DNA from: Rhodocytophaga aerolata
GTDB taxonomy: Bacteria > Bacteroidota > Bacteroidia > Cytophagales > 172606-1
Reading direction: 5' to 3'
Assembly (NCBI RefSeq): GCF_030503435.1
Contig: NZ_JAUKPO010000008.1
Span: 124,001-188,000 of the forward strand
Length of the DNA stretch: 64,000 nucleotides
A model generated the notes under the pieces. It worked only from the letters and a program-made list of their open reading frames with translations. It was not told where the DNA came from and did not search any database. Position 1 is the stretch's first letter; the number at the start of each line of letters is the position of its first letter. The position numbers and the translations under genes are program-made. Positions 25,663 to 35,556 of this stretch are shown here, piece by piece.

Positions 25663-28428
25663 TTATTTGAGTACCTGCACCCATCCTTTGATCTGGGTGA
25701 GCTCATCACTTCGCCGCAAACGGGCAAACCTGACCTTGGCCAGATAGTAGTACACCCCGTTGGTCACCTCACTGCCCCCACTCTCCTCTCCCGAACCAAT
25801 CATACCATCCCAGTTGATGAGCACATTGCTGGTCTCAAACATAGGCCGGCCCCAGCGGTTGTAGACGGTCACCTCCACGGATTCCACAAATCGAGGACAA
25901 GGAAAAGGGGTGAACAGCTCATTTTTGCCATCCCCATTGGGGGTGAACACATTGGGCAGCTCATAGTAGGGACAGTTGTCTTTGCAGACCACATTGCTCG
26001 GGGCACTCTCCTGCCCATCCTCATCGACAGCCGTCACATAGTAACAACCCGCATACGAGCTCAAGCCGCTATGCTCATAGAACATGGCAGGTGGCCGGGG
26101 GCTGTTGATAGTGGCGATCAAGGCAAACTCGGTATCCTCCTCATAGCGCTTGTAGTACAAGCGGTAGGCCACAATGTCCTCATCACAGTTCTCCCCAACA
26201 GCTGTTGGATAACTCCAGGTAAGCTTATTGGCAAAGCTTTCTACATTACAGAAAGATTCCCCTGTCAGGCTGCCGCAGTCCAGGCTGTCGATGGCTAGCA
26301 AAGGCGGACAAGGAGCCAGCGTATCTAGGGGGGCCGCACAGGCGATCTGTGACTTGTTGATCAAAGGGGATAAAATCTTGGGGTTACCATAGCTGCCATA
26401 GGTTTCTACATAATAGCAATAGGTGGAATCCTCATCCAAGACCAGCCCATTGCCGGTGTCACTGAAGCGGAAACTGCCTGCATCGCTTACCGCCACATCC
26501 GCTAACAGCTCAAACACGCCCGGCAAGGTGCGGCTCTCGCGGTAAACTTTGTGAGTGGTACCGGCATTGCTCCAGGGCACATTAGCCTGCCAGGAAAGGT
26601 CAATCACATTCACCCCCGGAGTCACGGTCAGGCGCACCGAGGAAGCAGTGGCCGAAGAGTCTTTGAGCCTGCTTGTCTGATAGTAAAACAGGAGCATATA
26701 GTTGTAGGCATTGACCTCTGTGTCTAGTCCGCTATCCCGGAAGGTGGTGTCATTGACTGTGGCAGCAGTAAAGCTAGTCACCGTACGGCTGCCTACTAAA
26801 GAGAAATCCGTGCCCGAAAGCCCGGTGGCCCGGTAGAGCTCATAGCGGTAAGGCCCGGGGAAGGCAGCCTGATCCAGCTCCCGGGGCTGCAGCCAGCGGA
26901 TAAAGATCTCGCCTTGTGGAGCAGTTCTTTCCACCGACACATTGGTGATGAAGGGCACATCCAAGGCCAACGAGGCACAGACAGCATCAGAAGCCAGGCT
27001 TTCTCCACCTGAGGGAGGAGCAAAGGAGGCTGAGATCACATAGCTGTAGCTGACCCCTGACTGCAAGCCTTGGCCCGCATTGTCATCCACAAAAGAGGTG
27101 GTGCCGATGGGCACTGTACCGATCTGCACATAGCCCGAGGCCGGGTCCACACCTGTCCGGCAGGGGTCATCGGGCAGCTCGCCACAGCCGATTCTGCGCC
27201 AGATGACCATCTGCGAGGCGTTGCTGCAGGTGTAGGCATCCCAGGAGAGCCCAATCGAGTTGCCTTGGGCAGTGGCTGTCAGCCCGGTGGGCTTAGGACC
27301 TACTACCCGGATCTGCCAGGTCTTTATATCAACTAAAGTATCTCTTAATGGTAAGTCTTCTGCCTTAAAAATAACCTGATAGGGTTGCTCCCGCACATGC
27401 AAACATTGGGTTTGCCAGGTAAAATTACCCACTGCCGGGCTATTTTGAGGAATCATATCTGGTGTAAAGGTTGCTCTGGGAGCCGGAAAGTTCGGCTCAT
27501 ATAAACCACTACTCGACGACAAGCGTATCTGATTACCATCCGGATCAGTGGCGCGAATTACTCCGGTAACCAGAGAGCCTGCCACAACACACGTATCATT
27601 TGGAATAACTAGTAATGGGTGGTTATTCCGGCAATCCGACACCCTTATCTGCATATCTCTGGTAACTTCACCGATTTTCACGCCATTCCGCCATTCTTCA
27701 ATGATAAAAGCTACATTGTATTCTCCTTGTACCACTGGCGCATCCCATACAAGATCTCCGCGCTGATTAATATTAAAACTCGCAGGCCCGGTTCCAGCCT
27801 CATTGGTGCCGGCTCTAACCGTAGTAGGATCTACATACCCAACAGCATTAATTCCCACATTTTGTTTAGGCACTATCAACCGGTAAGCCAGGCTATCCCC
27901 GTCAATATCAAAGGCATCCGGGTTATGCACAAACCGTTCGCCTACGCAGGCCCGGTCTATAGGAGGGTTGAGCAGCACTGGTGTATTGTTAATTCCTACC
28001 TGCTGATTAATAAACAAGGTAGTCTCCACATAGAAGCTAATCATATCAGAGGGAGATCCTAAATTTACAATTCCTGCATTTCTGTTTGGAATAATAACAC
28101 TCACTGTATAGATACCTGCTGCCGGATAGGTATGGGTAAAAACAAACTCAAGTTCTTCGGTGTCATTGCCAAGCGGGGTAGTTCTTCTAATATCATTGGG
28201 TTGGGAAAGGGTACCATCGCCAAAATTCATGGTTACCGCCGCTTGCGGTACACCTCTGGTGTTCCGGTACATAACAAATCTAAAAATATAGCGGAATGAG
28301 TTTTGGTTTCCTCCGGTAGTATCCCGGAAGGCTGAAATTTCGCCAGCTCTGACATGGGTAGCATATATTTCTGATAAGGGAATAGCCAGAAAAATCAGAA
28401 AGAGTAGTAAGCGTTTTGCTAACGGCAT
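25663..28428 (-). CDS. T9SS-exported PKD/Fn3 protein with CHU_C sorting domain, copy A
   Basis: A 921-residue secreted protein. Signal peptide (1-23, ending SEIYA-THVRAGE), beta-sandwich/PKD-like N-terminal half with FTHTYPAAGIYTV and FDIDGDSLAYR (about 24-370), then several fibronectin type III-like domains (from about 380, GLTATAQGNSIGLSWDAY), and a C-terminal gliding-motility/T9SS type B sorting domain with LPNVFTPNGDGKNELF and VYNRWGRPMFE (last 90 residues). It is expected to cross the outer membrane by the type IX system and act at or beyond the surface. From about residue 370 to the end it is identical in protein sequence, except the last residues, to copy B; the N-terminal part is only roughly 60 per cent alike. 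Confidence 0.88.
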   Translation of the reverse strand: MPLAKRLLLFLIFLAIPLSEIYATHVRAGEISAFRDTTGGNQNSFRYIFRFVMYRNTRGVPQAAVTMNFGDGTLSQPNDIRRTTPLGNDTEELEFVFTHTYPAAGIYTVSVIIPNRNAGIVNLGSPSDMISFYVETTLFINQQVGINNTPVLLNPPIDRACVGERFVHNPDAFDIDGDSLAYRLIVPKQNVGINAVGYVDPTTVRAGTNEAGTGPASFNINQRGDLVWDAPVVQGEYNVAFIIEEWRNGVKIGEVTRDMQIRVSDCRNNHPLLVIPNDTCVVAGSLVTGVIRATDPDGNQIRLSSSSGLYEPNFPAPRATFTPDMIPQNSPAVGNFTWQTQCLHVREQPYQVIFKAEDLPLRDTLVDIKTWQIRVVGPKPTGLTATAQGNSIGLSWDAYTCSNASQMVIWRRIGCGELPDDPCRTGVDPASGYVQIGTVPIGTTSFVDDNAGQGLQSGVSYSYVISASFAPPSGGESLASDAVCASLALDVPFITNVSVERTAPQGEIFIRWLQPRELDQAAFPGPYRYELYRATGLSGTDFSLVGSRTVTSFTAATVNDTTFRDSGLDTEVNAYNYMLLFYYQTSRLKDSSATASSVRLTVTPGVNVIDLSWQANVPWSNAGTTHKVYRESRTLPGVFELLADVAVSDAGSFRFSDTGNGLVLDEDSTYCYYVETYGSYGNPKILSPLINKSQIACAAPLDTLAPCPPLLAIDSLDCGSLTGESFCNVESFANKLTWSYPTAVGENCDEDIVAYRLYYKRYEEDTEFALIATINSPRPPAMFYEHSGLSSYAGCYYVTAVDEDGQESAPSNVVCKDNCPYYELPNVFTPNGDGKNELFTPFPCPRFVESVEVTVYNRWGRPMFETSNVLINWDGMIGSGEESGGSEVTNGVYYYLAKVRFARLRRSDELTQIKGWVQVLK
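25675..27321 (-). repeat. 1,647-bp direct repeat, copy A
   Basis: Matches 28797-30443 at a constant offset of 3,122 bases without indels. The only mismatches I found are at 25696 and 25699 (both synonymous); all longer open frames in other registers are identical in the two copies too. Identity ends abruptly at 27321. The repeat is visibly richer in G and C than the flanking sequence and contains no transposase or terminal inverted repeat. Confidence 0.93.
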
Positions 28429-28784
28429 TAAATTTTAATTAAAGGTGAATTGAGTGAATGGCAAGAATCAATACTGTAAAATATGAAATTTGTTGCAATT
28501 TCAAAATTGTATTTCACATACTGATTACCTTCCTGAATCTTTCTGAAAATTACCAGGAGCCCCAAAGTAGACGGATGAGTTGTTTGAGCTGACTCAAGTG
28601 TAAACCTCTGCTTTTGCAAACATAAAGAAATCCAATTATTAGTTTACATCCTCAAATGCACACATCCTAAGCCATTTTCAAAAATTGCTATATACCAAAA
28701 TTACAAACTCCGGTATGTTTCTATACCGGAGTTTGCAAAAAATACTATTAGTATTGGATGATTAAGCTTATTGGGCAAGGATAC
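28429..28784. other. Intergenic region between the two exported-protein genes
   Basis: About 356 AT-rich bases. Contains the terminator hairpin at 28704-28735 and must carry the promoter of copy A. No small gene, tRNA or insertion sequence remnant was recognised, and the sequence is not part of the long repeat. Confidence 0.5.
28704..28735 (-). terminator. Hairpin terminator after copy B
   Basis: Perfect 13-bp arms CAAACTCCGGTAT and ATACCGGAGTTTG with a 6-base loop, about 50 bases beyond the stop of the copy B gene on the minus strand. It indicates that the two tandem genes are separate transcription units. Confidence 0.7.
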
Positions 28785-31580
28785 TTATCTCAGAATCTGC
28801 ACCCATCCTTTGATCTGAGTAAGCTCATCACTTCGCCGCAAACGGGCAAACCTGACCTTGGCCAGATAGTAGTACACCCCGTTGGTCACCTCACTGCCCC
28901 CACTCTCCTCTCCCGAACCAATCATACCATCCCAGTTGATGAGCACATTGCTGGTCTCAAACATAGGCCGGCCCCAGCGGTTGTAGACGGTCACCTCCAC
29001 GGATTCCACAAATCGAGGACAAGGAAAAGGGGTGAACAGCTCATTTTTGCCATCCCCATTGGGGGTGAACACATTGGGCAGCTCATAGTAGGGACAGTTG
29101 TCTTTGCAGACCACATTGCTCGGGGCACTCTCCTGCCCATCCTCATCGACAGCCGTCACATAGTAACAACCCGCATACGAGCTCAAGCCGCTATGCTCAT
29201 AGAACATGGCAGGTGGCCGGGGGCTGTTGATAGTGGCGATCAAGGCAAACTCGGTATCCTCCTCATAGCGCTTGTAGTACAAGCGGTAGGCCACAATGTC
29301 CTCATCACAGTTCTCCCCAACAGCTGTTGGATAACTCCAGGTAAGCTTATTGGCAAAGCTTTCTACATTACAGAAAGATTCCCCTGTCAGGCTGCCGCAG
29401 TCCAGGCTGTCGATGGCTAGCAAAGGCGGACAAGGAGCCAGCGTATCTAGGGGGGCCGCACAGGCGATCTGTGACTTGTTGATCAAAGGGGATAAAATCT
29501 TGGGGTTACCATAGCTGCCATAGGTTTCTACATAATAGCAATAGGTGGAATCCTCATCCAAGACCAGCCCATTGCCGGTGTCACTGAAGCGGAAACTGCC
29601 TGCATCGCTTACCGCCACATCCGCTAACAGCTCAAACACGCCCGGCAAGGTGCGGCTCTCGCGGTAAACTTTGTGAGTGGTACCGGCATTGCTCCAGGGC
29701 ACATTAGCCTGCCAGGAAAGGTCAATCACATTCACCCCCGGAGTCACGGTCAGGCGCACCGAGGAAGCAGTGGCCGAAGAGTCTTTGAGCCTGCTTGTCT
29801 GATAGTAAAACAGGAGCATATAGTTGTAGGCATTGACCTCTGTGTCTAGTCCGCTATCCCGGAAGGTGGTGTCATTGACTGTGGCAGCAGTAAAGCTAGT
29901 CACCGTACGGCTGCCTACTAAAGAGAAATCCGTGCCCGAAAGCCCGGTGGCCCGGTAGAGCTCATAGCGGTAAGGCCCGGGGAAGGCAGCCTGATCCAGC
30001 TCCCGGGGCTGCAGCCAGCGGATAAAGATCTCGCCTTGTGGAGCAGTTCTTTCCACCGACACATTGGTGATGAAGGGCACATCCAAGGCCAACGAGGCAC
30101 AGACAGCATCAGAAGCCAGGCTTTCTCCACCTGAGGGAGGAGCAAAGGAGGCTGAGATCACATAGCTGTAGCTGACCCCTGACTGCAAGCCTTGGCCCGC
30201 ATTGTCATCCACAAAAGAGGTGGTGCCGATGGGCACTGTACCGATCTGCACATAGCCCGAGGCCGGGTCCACACCTGTCCGGCAGGGGTCATCGGGCAGC
30301 TCGCCACAGCCGATTCTGCGCCAGATGACCATCTGCGAGGCGTTGCTGCAGGTGTAGGCATCCCAGGAGAGCCCAATCGAGTTGCCTTGGGCAGTGGCTG
30401 TCAGCCCGGTGGGCTTAGGACCTACTACCCGGATCTGCCAGGTTCTGATGTCTACCAGCTTTCTGGAAGTGTCGGGAGTTGGTAAGTCTTCTGCCCGGAA
30501 AACTACCTGGTAGGGTTGCTCCCGCACATGCAAACATTGGGTTTGCCAGAAGAAGTTGCCGGTTGCCGGATTGTTTTGAATAGGTGCAGGTACAGTAAAA
30601 CTTGCTCTGGGAGCCGGAAAGTTGCTTTGAAATAATCCGCTGCTGGCTGAAAGCCGGATACGATTGCCATCAGGATCGGTAGCCCGCACGAAACCTGGCA
30701 AAGGAGAACCTGCTACAATACAGGTATCATTAGGAATTTCTAGAAGAGGCCGCAGGTTTATATTATCCCGTACAATAATTTGCATATCCCTGGTAACTAT
30801 ACCTATCTTTTCCCCATTCCGCCACTCTTCTACCACAAAAGCCACATTATATATCCCGGGCCTGGTTGGAGCATCCCAGATTAAATCTCCTTTCTGGGTA
30901 ATACCAAAAGTGGCAGGGCCAGTACCTGCTTCGTTGGTGCCTGCTTGTACCAGTTGTGGATCGCGGTAGCCGTTTACCTCAAGCCCAAATCCCTGCTTAG
31001 GCGTTACTATTCTATAAGATAAACTATCGCCATCAATATCAAAGGCATCCGGGTTATGCACATACCGCTGCCCTACCCTAGCCAGGTCTACCGGAGGGAT
31101 TCTCAGTATCGGTGTATTGTTAATTCCTACTTGTTGATTGATAAATATAGTTGTTTCTACGTGAAAGGAAGTATTGACAGAATTAACCATATTCAATACA
31201 TCCCTATTGCGGTTATCTACTGTTACATATACCTGGTAAATTCCTGCCGCCGGATACGTATGGGTAAACTCATACGTTACCCGCTCTGTATCATTTCCGA
31301 TAAGCACTCGTGGTGAGTTTGGCTCTACAGAACCGCTGTTCTCCGGAGGGCTTCCATATCCAAAATAGAGGGTTGCCGGACCTGCAGCGACGCAGGTAGG
31401 ACAGGTATCGCGGTACATGGTGAATATAAAGCGGTACCTAAACGTACCAGAATTGCCTCCAGTAGTATCTCTAATGGCTATAATTTCTCCTGCTCTTACA
31501 TGGGTGGCATTTGCTTGGTTAACAGATATAATAAATAGCAGCAGAAGCAAGCTAAGTGCTTGAAATATGCGGCTTTGCAT
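28785..31580 (-). CDS. T9SS-exported PKD/Fn3 protein with CHU_C sorting domain, copy B
   Basis: About 931 residues from the ATG at 31580 (MQSRIFQAL), which gives a normal signal peptide ending SVNQANA; a longer start at 31604 is less likely. Layout as in copy A: N-terminal beta domains starting THVRAGEIIAIRDTTGG, Fn3-like domains, CHU_C sorting domain with FTPNGDGKNE. Its N-terminal part has an extra Cys pair (DTCPTC near 70) and several small insertions compared with copy A, for example TPDTSRKLVDIRTW against LRDTLVDIKTW just before the identical block. Probably a surface adhesin or matrix protein; the exact role is unknown. Confidence 0.87.
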   Translation of the reverse strand: MQSRIFQALSLLLLLFIISVNQANATHVRAGEIIAIRDTTGGNSGTFRYRFIFTMYRDTCPTCVAAGPATLYFGYGSPPENSGSVEPNSPRVLIGNDTERVTYEFTHTYPAAGIYQVYVTVDNRNRDVLNMVNSVNTSFHVETTIFINQQVGINNTPILRIPPVDLARVGQRYVHNPDAFDIDGDSLSYRIVTPKQGFGLEVNGYRDPQLVQAGTNEAGTGPATFGITQKGDLIWDAPTRPGIYNVAFVVEEWRNGEKIGIVTRDMQIIVRDNINLRPLLEIPNDTCIVAGSPLPGFVRATDPDGNRIRLSASSGLFQSNFPAPRASFTVPAPIQNNPATGNFFWQTQCLHVREQPYQVVFRAEDLPTPDTSRKLVDIRTWQIRVVGPKPTGLTATAQGNSIGLSWDAYTCSNASQMVIWRRIGCGELPDDPCRTGVDPASGYVQIGTVPIGTTSFVDDNAGQGLQSGVSYSYVISASFAPPSGGESLASDAVCASLALDVPFITNVSVERTAPQGEIFIRWLQPRELDQAAFPGPYRYELYRATGLSGTDFSLVGSRTVTSFTAATVNDTTFRDSGLDTEVNAYNYMLLFYYQTSRLKDSSATASSVRLTVTPGVNVIDLSWQANVPWSNAGTTHKVYRESRTLPGVFELLADVAVSDAGSFRFSDTGNGLVLDEDSTYCYYVETYGSYGNPKILSPLINKSQIACAAPLDTLAPCPPLLAIDSLDCGSLTGESFCNVESFANKLTWSYPTAVGENCDEDIVAYRLYYKRYEEDTEFALIATINSPRPPAMFYEHSGLSSYAGCYYVTAVDEDGQESAPSNVVCKDNCPYYELPNVFTPNGDGKNELFTPFPCPRFVESVEVTVYNRWGRPMFETSNVLINWDGMIGSGEESGGSEVTNGVYYYLAKVRFARLRRSDELTQIKGWVQILR
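28797..30443 (-). repeat. 1,647-bp direct repeat, copy B
   Basis: Second copy of the block at 25675-27321, in the same orientation. It codes for the Fn3 domains and the T9SS sorting domain. The left end lies a few bases from the stop codon and the right end falls in the codons for QIRVVGPKPTG region, at the junction between the N-terminal beta domains and the first Fn3 domain. Confidence 0.93.
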
Positions 31581-31687
31581 AAAAATAAGGCGATACGGGA
31601 GCATTGATCAGGCGCTATAAATTTGTACTTTCCTAACTAATTATATCACAAACAAATGTGCCGGTGGTTTGTTTCTTTACTAGCAAT

Positions 31688-31718
31688 TTACATATATAAA
31701 TGTAATTTACATATGTAA
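31688..31718. promoter_or_regulatory. Two adjacent TTACAT/ATGTAA palindromes
   Basis: TTACAT-6-ATGTAA at 31688-31705 is followed one base later by the perfect 12-bp palindrome TTACATATGTAA at 31707-31718. They lie in the divergent region between copy B (start 31580) and sdhC (start 31861) and could be operator sites for a dimeric regulator of either gene. AT-rich background makes chance occurrence possible. Confidence 0.4.
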
Positions 31719-31769
31719 GGTAAGTGAATAAATTGCATTTTAATTAAAATGGTGTATTGCGTTGTTTAA

Positions 31770-31777
31770 TATCTTTG
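31770..31777 (+). promoter_or_regulatory. Candidate -7 element of the sdh operon
   Basis: TATCTTTG matches the Bacteroidota TAnnTTTG element about 83 bases ahead of sdhC; a convincing -33 TTG at the normal distance was not seen. Confidence 0.4.
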
Positions 31778-31860
31778 CCGGGTGTAACTTTGAACGTTTC
31801 TTAAATTTGGTACTATATTTTAACTATTTGTTAACCTATTCTCTAATTATACATTAACCC

Positions 31861-32544
31861 ATGAGTTGGATTACACAAACCCTCACCAGTACTATCGGCC
31901 GGAAACTGGTAATGGCACTTACCGGTTTGTTTCTGGTTTCTTTTCTATTTGTGCATCTTTCCGGCAACTTCCTTATTTTCAGAGCTGATGGTGGGAGAGC
32001 CTTTAATGAGTACTCCCAGTTTATGTCTTCGGCCGGCATTGTCCGGGTACTTGAAATTATAATGGTTCTGGGCTTTGCCATTCATATTTATACCTCGTTT
32101 GTGCTCACCAGGCGCAATCAGAAAGCCCGGCCACAAGGATATGCTTTCAGCCAGCCTTCAGCTAATAGCAGCTGGTTTTCCAGAAACATGGGACTTAGTG
32201 GCAGTTTAGTCCTAATTTTCCTGTTATTGCACCTTCGCACCTTCTGGTACACCTATAAGTTCGGTGATATACCTACTGTAACTTACGAAGGCACAGAGTA
32301 TAAAGATATGGCTTACCTGGTAAAAACCGTGTTTCAGCAGGAATGGTGGCTATCTATCTTCTATGTAATTATTATGGTATTGCTCTCGTTCCACCTGATG
32401 CACGGCTTTGGCAGTGCTTTCCAGACCCTGGGTATCCGCCACAAGAAGTATACACCACTTATTGAGAAAATAGGTATTGCCATTGCTATTCTGGTTCCTG
32501 CCGGATTTGCCGCTTTTCCTATCTATTTTTTACTTACCCGCTAA
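31861..32544 (+). CDS. sdhC: Succinate dehydrogenase cytochrome b subunit SdhC
   Basis: A 227-residue membrane subunit of the five-helix type used by Bacteroidota, where one polypeptide anchors the enzyme and binds heme b and menaquinone. Hydrophobic helices at about 15-38, 55-75, 110-128, 158-180 and 200-222; candidate heme-ligand histidines are in FLFVHLSGNF, AIHIYTSF, LLHLRTFW and SFHLMHGFGSAFQTLG. Followed by sdhA and sdhB on the same strand, so sdhCAB is an operon. Confidence 0.92.
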   Translation: MSWITQTLTSTIGRKLVMALTGLFLVSFLFVHLSGNFLIFRADGGRAFNEYSQFMSSAGIVRVLEIIMVLGFAIHIYTSFVLTRRNQKARPQGYAFSQPSANSSWFSRNMGLSGSLVLIFLLLHLRTFWYTYKFGDIPTVTYEGTEYKDMAYLVKTVFQQEWWLSIFYVIIMVLLSFHLMHGFGSAFQTLGIRHKKYTPLIEKIGIAIAILVPAGFAAFPIYFLLTR

Positions 32545-32704
32545 GGTTTTAAACTTTATATCTGTAAAAAAGTTATTTATCTGAATAACGAGTTTTTCTT
32601 CAAAATCATATCAATCTATGAAATGGCCTAAACATGTATTTTACAAAACAGGATGCACATGCCGGCCATTCCATGTGATCATTAAAAAATAAAAATATAT
32701 TCAC

Positions 32705-34618
32705 ATGAAATTAGATGCTAAAATTCCAGAAGGCCCTCTGGCGGAAAAATGGACCAAGCATAAGTTCAACTTAAAGCTTGTCAACCCGGCAAACAAGAGG
32801 AAATATGATATAATTGTAGTAGGAACCGGTTTGGCTGGCGCCTCTGCCGCTGCCTCACTGGCTGAACTAGGCTACAATGTAAAAGCCTTTACCTTCCACG
32901 ATAGCCCCCGCCGTGCGCATAGTATTGCCGCACAAGGAGGGATTAATGCGGCTAAAAACTATCAAAACGATGGCGACAGCGTTTACCGCTTATTTTATGA
33001 TACCGTAAAAGGAGGTGACTACCGTGCCCGTGAAGGAAATGTATACCGGCTGGCAGAAGTAAGTGTAAATATTATAGACCAGTGCGTAGCTCAAGGTGTG
33101 CCTTTTGCCCGCGAATATGGTGGCTTACTAGCTAACCGGTCTTTTGGAGGAGCCCAGGTATCGAGAACATTCTATGCCAGAGGCCAAACCGGCCAACAAT
33201 TGCTGCTGGGCGCTTATAGTGCCATGAGCCGCCAAGTAGCCAATGGCAAAATTAAATTATATACCCGTACCGAAATGCTTGACCTGGTAATGGTAGATGG
33301 GCGGGCCAGAGGAATTATTACGCGTAACCTGATTACCGGACAAATTGAAAAGCATTCTGGTCATGCGGTATTGCTTTGTACCGGAGGGTATGGTAACGTA
33401 TTTTACCTGTCTACCAACGCAATGGGTTGCAATGTAACAGCTGCATGGAGAGCCCATAAAAAAGGTGCCTTCTTTGGAAATCCTTGTTTTACGCAAATTC
33501 ACCCTACCTGTATTCCTGTTTCAGGTGAATACCAATCGAAGCTTACCCTGATGTCGGAATCACTTCGGAATGATGGCCGGGTATGGGTACCTAAAAAAGC
33601 AGGTGATACCCGCAAACCAGAAGATATACCGGAAGCCGAAAGAGATTACTTCCTGGAAAGAAGGTATCCTTCTTTTGGTAACCTGGTGCCCCGCGACGTA
33701 GCTTCCCGTAATGCCAAATATGTATGTGATGAAGGAAGAGGCGTAGGCAATACAAAAATGGCGGTGTATCTGGATTTTGCGGATGCTATTAAAAGGGACA
33801 GCGAGAAAGTAATTTCTGCCAAATATGGAAACCTGTTTGACATGTATGAGAAGATTACAGGCGAAAATCCATATAAAACTCCAATGCGCATCTATCCGGC
33901 TGTTCACTATACAATGGGTGGTTTGTGGGTAGATTACAATTTAATGACTACCATTCCGGGATGCTATGCATTGGGTGAAGCCAATTTCTCTGACCATGGC
34001 GCAAACCGGCTGGGAGCCAGTGCATTGATGCAAGGCTTAGCCGATGGCTATTTTGTTATTCCTTATACTATTGGCGATTACCTGGCTACCTTACCTGCAG
34101 CAAAAGTAGATACAACCCATGCTGCTTTTACAGAAGCAGAAAAGGCTGTGATAGATTCCATTAAACGGCTGCTTTCCATCAATGGAACTAAAACAGTAGA
34201 CCAGTTCCATAAAGAATTGGGGAAAATTATGTGGGATTACTGCGGCATGTCGCGCCATGCAGAAGGCTTAAAAGGTGCCAAAGCTAAAATAAGAGCCCTA
34301 AAAGAAGAATTCTGGCAGAATGTAAAAGTCTTGGGTGTAAATGAAGAACTCAACCAGACACTGGAAAAAGCCAGCCGCGTAGCCGATTTTATTGAACTGG
34401 GCGAACTAATGGTGGAAGATGCTTTGCAAAGAAATGAGTCTTGCGGAGGTCACTTCCGGGAAGAGTTCCAGACCGAAGATGGAGAAGCCAAGCGGGATGA
34501 TGCCAATTATGCGTATGTAGCTGCCTGGGAGTACAAAGGATATAATCAGCCAGAGGAACTCCACAAAGAAGACCTGATTTTTGAAAATGTAAAACTCACT
34601 CAAAGAAGCTATAAATAA
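32705..34618 (+). CDS. sdhA: Succinate dehydrogenase flavoprotein subunit SdhA
   Basis: A 637-residue flavoprotein that oxidises succinate to fumarate. FAD-binding [13 protein letters not shown] (38-50), the covalent-FAD histidine His72 in [11 protein letters not shown], and the substrate-site stretch [10 protein letters not shown] and [11 protein letters not shown] are seen. Length and features fit the class of Bacteroidota succinate:menaquinone reductases. 160 bases separate it from sdhC and 73 from sdhB. Confidence 0.95.
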   Translation: MKLDAKIPEGPLAEKWTKHKFNLKLVNPANKRKYDIIVVGTGLAGASAAASLAELGYNVKAFTFHDSPRRAHSIAAQGGINAAKNYQNDGDSVYRLFYDTVKGGDYRAREGNVYRLAEVSVNIIDQCVAQGVPFAREYGGLLANRSFGGAQVSRTFYARGQTGQQLLLGAYSAMSRQVANGKIKLYTRTEMLDLVMVDGRARGIITRNLITGQIEKHSGHAVLLCTGGYGNVFYLSTNAMGCNVTAAWRAHKKGAFFGNPCFTQIHPTCIPVSGEYQSKLTLMSESLRNDGRVWVPKKAGDTRKPEDIPEAERDYFLERRYPSFGNLVPRDVASRNAKYVCDEGRGVGNTKMAVYLDFADAIKRDSEKVISAKYGNLFDMYEKITGENPYKTPMRIYPAVHYTMGGLWVDYNLMTTIPGCYALGEANFSDHGANRLGASALMQGLADGYFVIPYTIGDYLATLPAAKVDTTHAAFTEAEKAVIDSIKRLLSINGTKTVDQFHKELGKIMWDYCGMSRHAEGLKGAKAKIRALKEEFWQNVKVLGVNEELNQTLEKASRVADFIELGELMVEDALQRNESCGGHFREEFQTEDGEAKRDDANYAYVAAWEYKGYNQPEELHKEDLIFENVKLTQRSYK

Positions 34619-34691
34619 TAGGCAAATGTGTTGATATGCAAATGTGCCAATGAATAGCATCAGCATATCAACACATTAATTCATTATACAT

Positions 34692-35438
34692 ATGAAACTG
34701 ACACTAAAAATATGGCGGCAAAAACACGCCAACGATAAAGGAAAATTAGTAGATTATAATGTTGACATCAATCCGGAAATGTCTTTTCTGGAGATGCTGG
34801 ATGATTTGAATGAGAAACTTGCCGAAAGAGGTGAAGAACCAATTGCTTTCGACCACGATTGCCGCGAAGGAATCTGTGGAACTTGTAACTTATATATCAA
34901 TGGCAGACCACACGGCCCTATCCGTACCACCACCTGCCAGCTGCATATGCGGCATTTTCATGAAGGAGAAAGCATTGTAATTGAGCCATGGCGCGCCAGA
35001 TCTTTCCCGGTTGTAAAAGATTTAATTGTAGACCGCTCTGCTTTTGACCGCATTGTACAGGCTGGTGGCTATATTTCTGTGAACACCGGTAGTGCTCCGG
35101 ATGCCAACGAGATTCCCATACCTAAACAAATAGCTGATGAAGCGTTTAACTCTGCGGCTTGTATCGCCTGTGGGGCTTGTGTAGCCGCTTGCAAAAATGC
35201 GTCGGCTATGCTTTTTGTGGGTGCCCAGATCAGTAAGTTTGCCTTAGTACCCCAAGGAAAAGCCGAAAAGAAAATACGTGCAGAAAAGATGGTGGCCCAG
35301 ATGGATGCAGAAGGTTTTGGTGCATGTACCAATACGGGTGCCTGCTCAGCCGAATGTCCTGTAGAAATCTCTATGACAAATATTGCCCGTTTGAACAGAG
35401 AATACATAGGAGCTAAACTTACTTCTGACAACGTGTAA
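34692..35438 (+). CDS. sdhB: Succinate dehydrogenase iron-sulfur subunit SdhB
   Basis: A 248-residue electron-transfer subunit with three clusters: [2Fe-2S] ligands Cys57, Cys62, Cys65 and Cys82 ([12 protein letters not shown]...TCQ), and the two C-terminal groups [13 protein letters not shown] and [14 protein letters not shown] for the [4Fe-4S] and [3Fe-4S] centres. Last gene of sdhCAB; a strong terminator follows. Confidence 0.95.
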   Translation: MKLTLKIWRQKHANDKGKLVDYNVDINPEMSFLEMLDDLNEKLAERGEEPIAFDHDCREGICGTCNLYINGRPHGPIRTTTCQLHMRHFHEGESIVIEPWRARSFPVVKDLIVDRSAFDRIVQAGGYISVNTGSAPDANEIPIPKQIADEAFNSAACIACGACVAACKNASAMLFVGAQISKFALVPQGKAEKKIRAEKMVAQMDAEGFGACTNTGACSAECPVEISMTNIARLNREYIGAKLTSDNV

Positions 35439-35471
35439 AGTCTACATAACACGCATTGAATAGTTTCATAT

Positions 35472-35509
35472 AAGTAAGCATACGCCCAAGCGTATGCTTA
35501 CTTATTTTA
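35472..35509 (+). terminator. Terminator of sdhCAB
   Basis: Perfect 13-bp arms AAGTAAGCATACG and CGTATGCTTACTT, 6-base loop, followed by ATTTTAT; 33 bases after sdhB. It separates sdhB from the convergent methyltransferase gene and may serve both. Confidence 0.85.
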
Positions 35510-35556
35510 TAAGATCCACATCCATAATTTTGTGTCATTCATAGAAACATAGCTTA

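Noticed and set aside
28758-29420. A 220-codon plus-strand open frame antisense to copy B (and its partner in copy A)
   Set aside because: It arises from GC-rich codon structure of the exported-protein genes, has no recognisable domain, and the opposite frame is a clear T9SS protein.
25675-30443. The long direct repeat as an insertion sequence or composite transposon
   Set aside because: It lies inside coding sequence, holds no transposase, has no terminal inverted repeats or target duplication, and codes for Fn3 and sorting domains.
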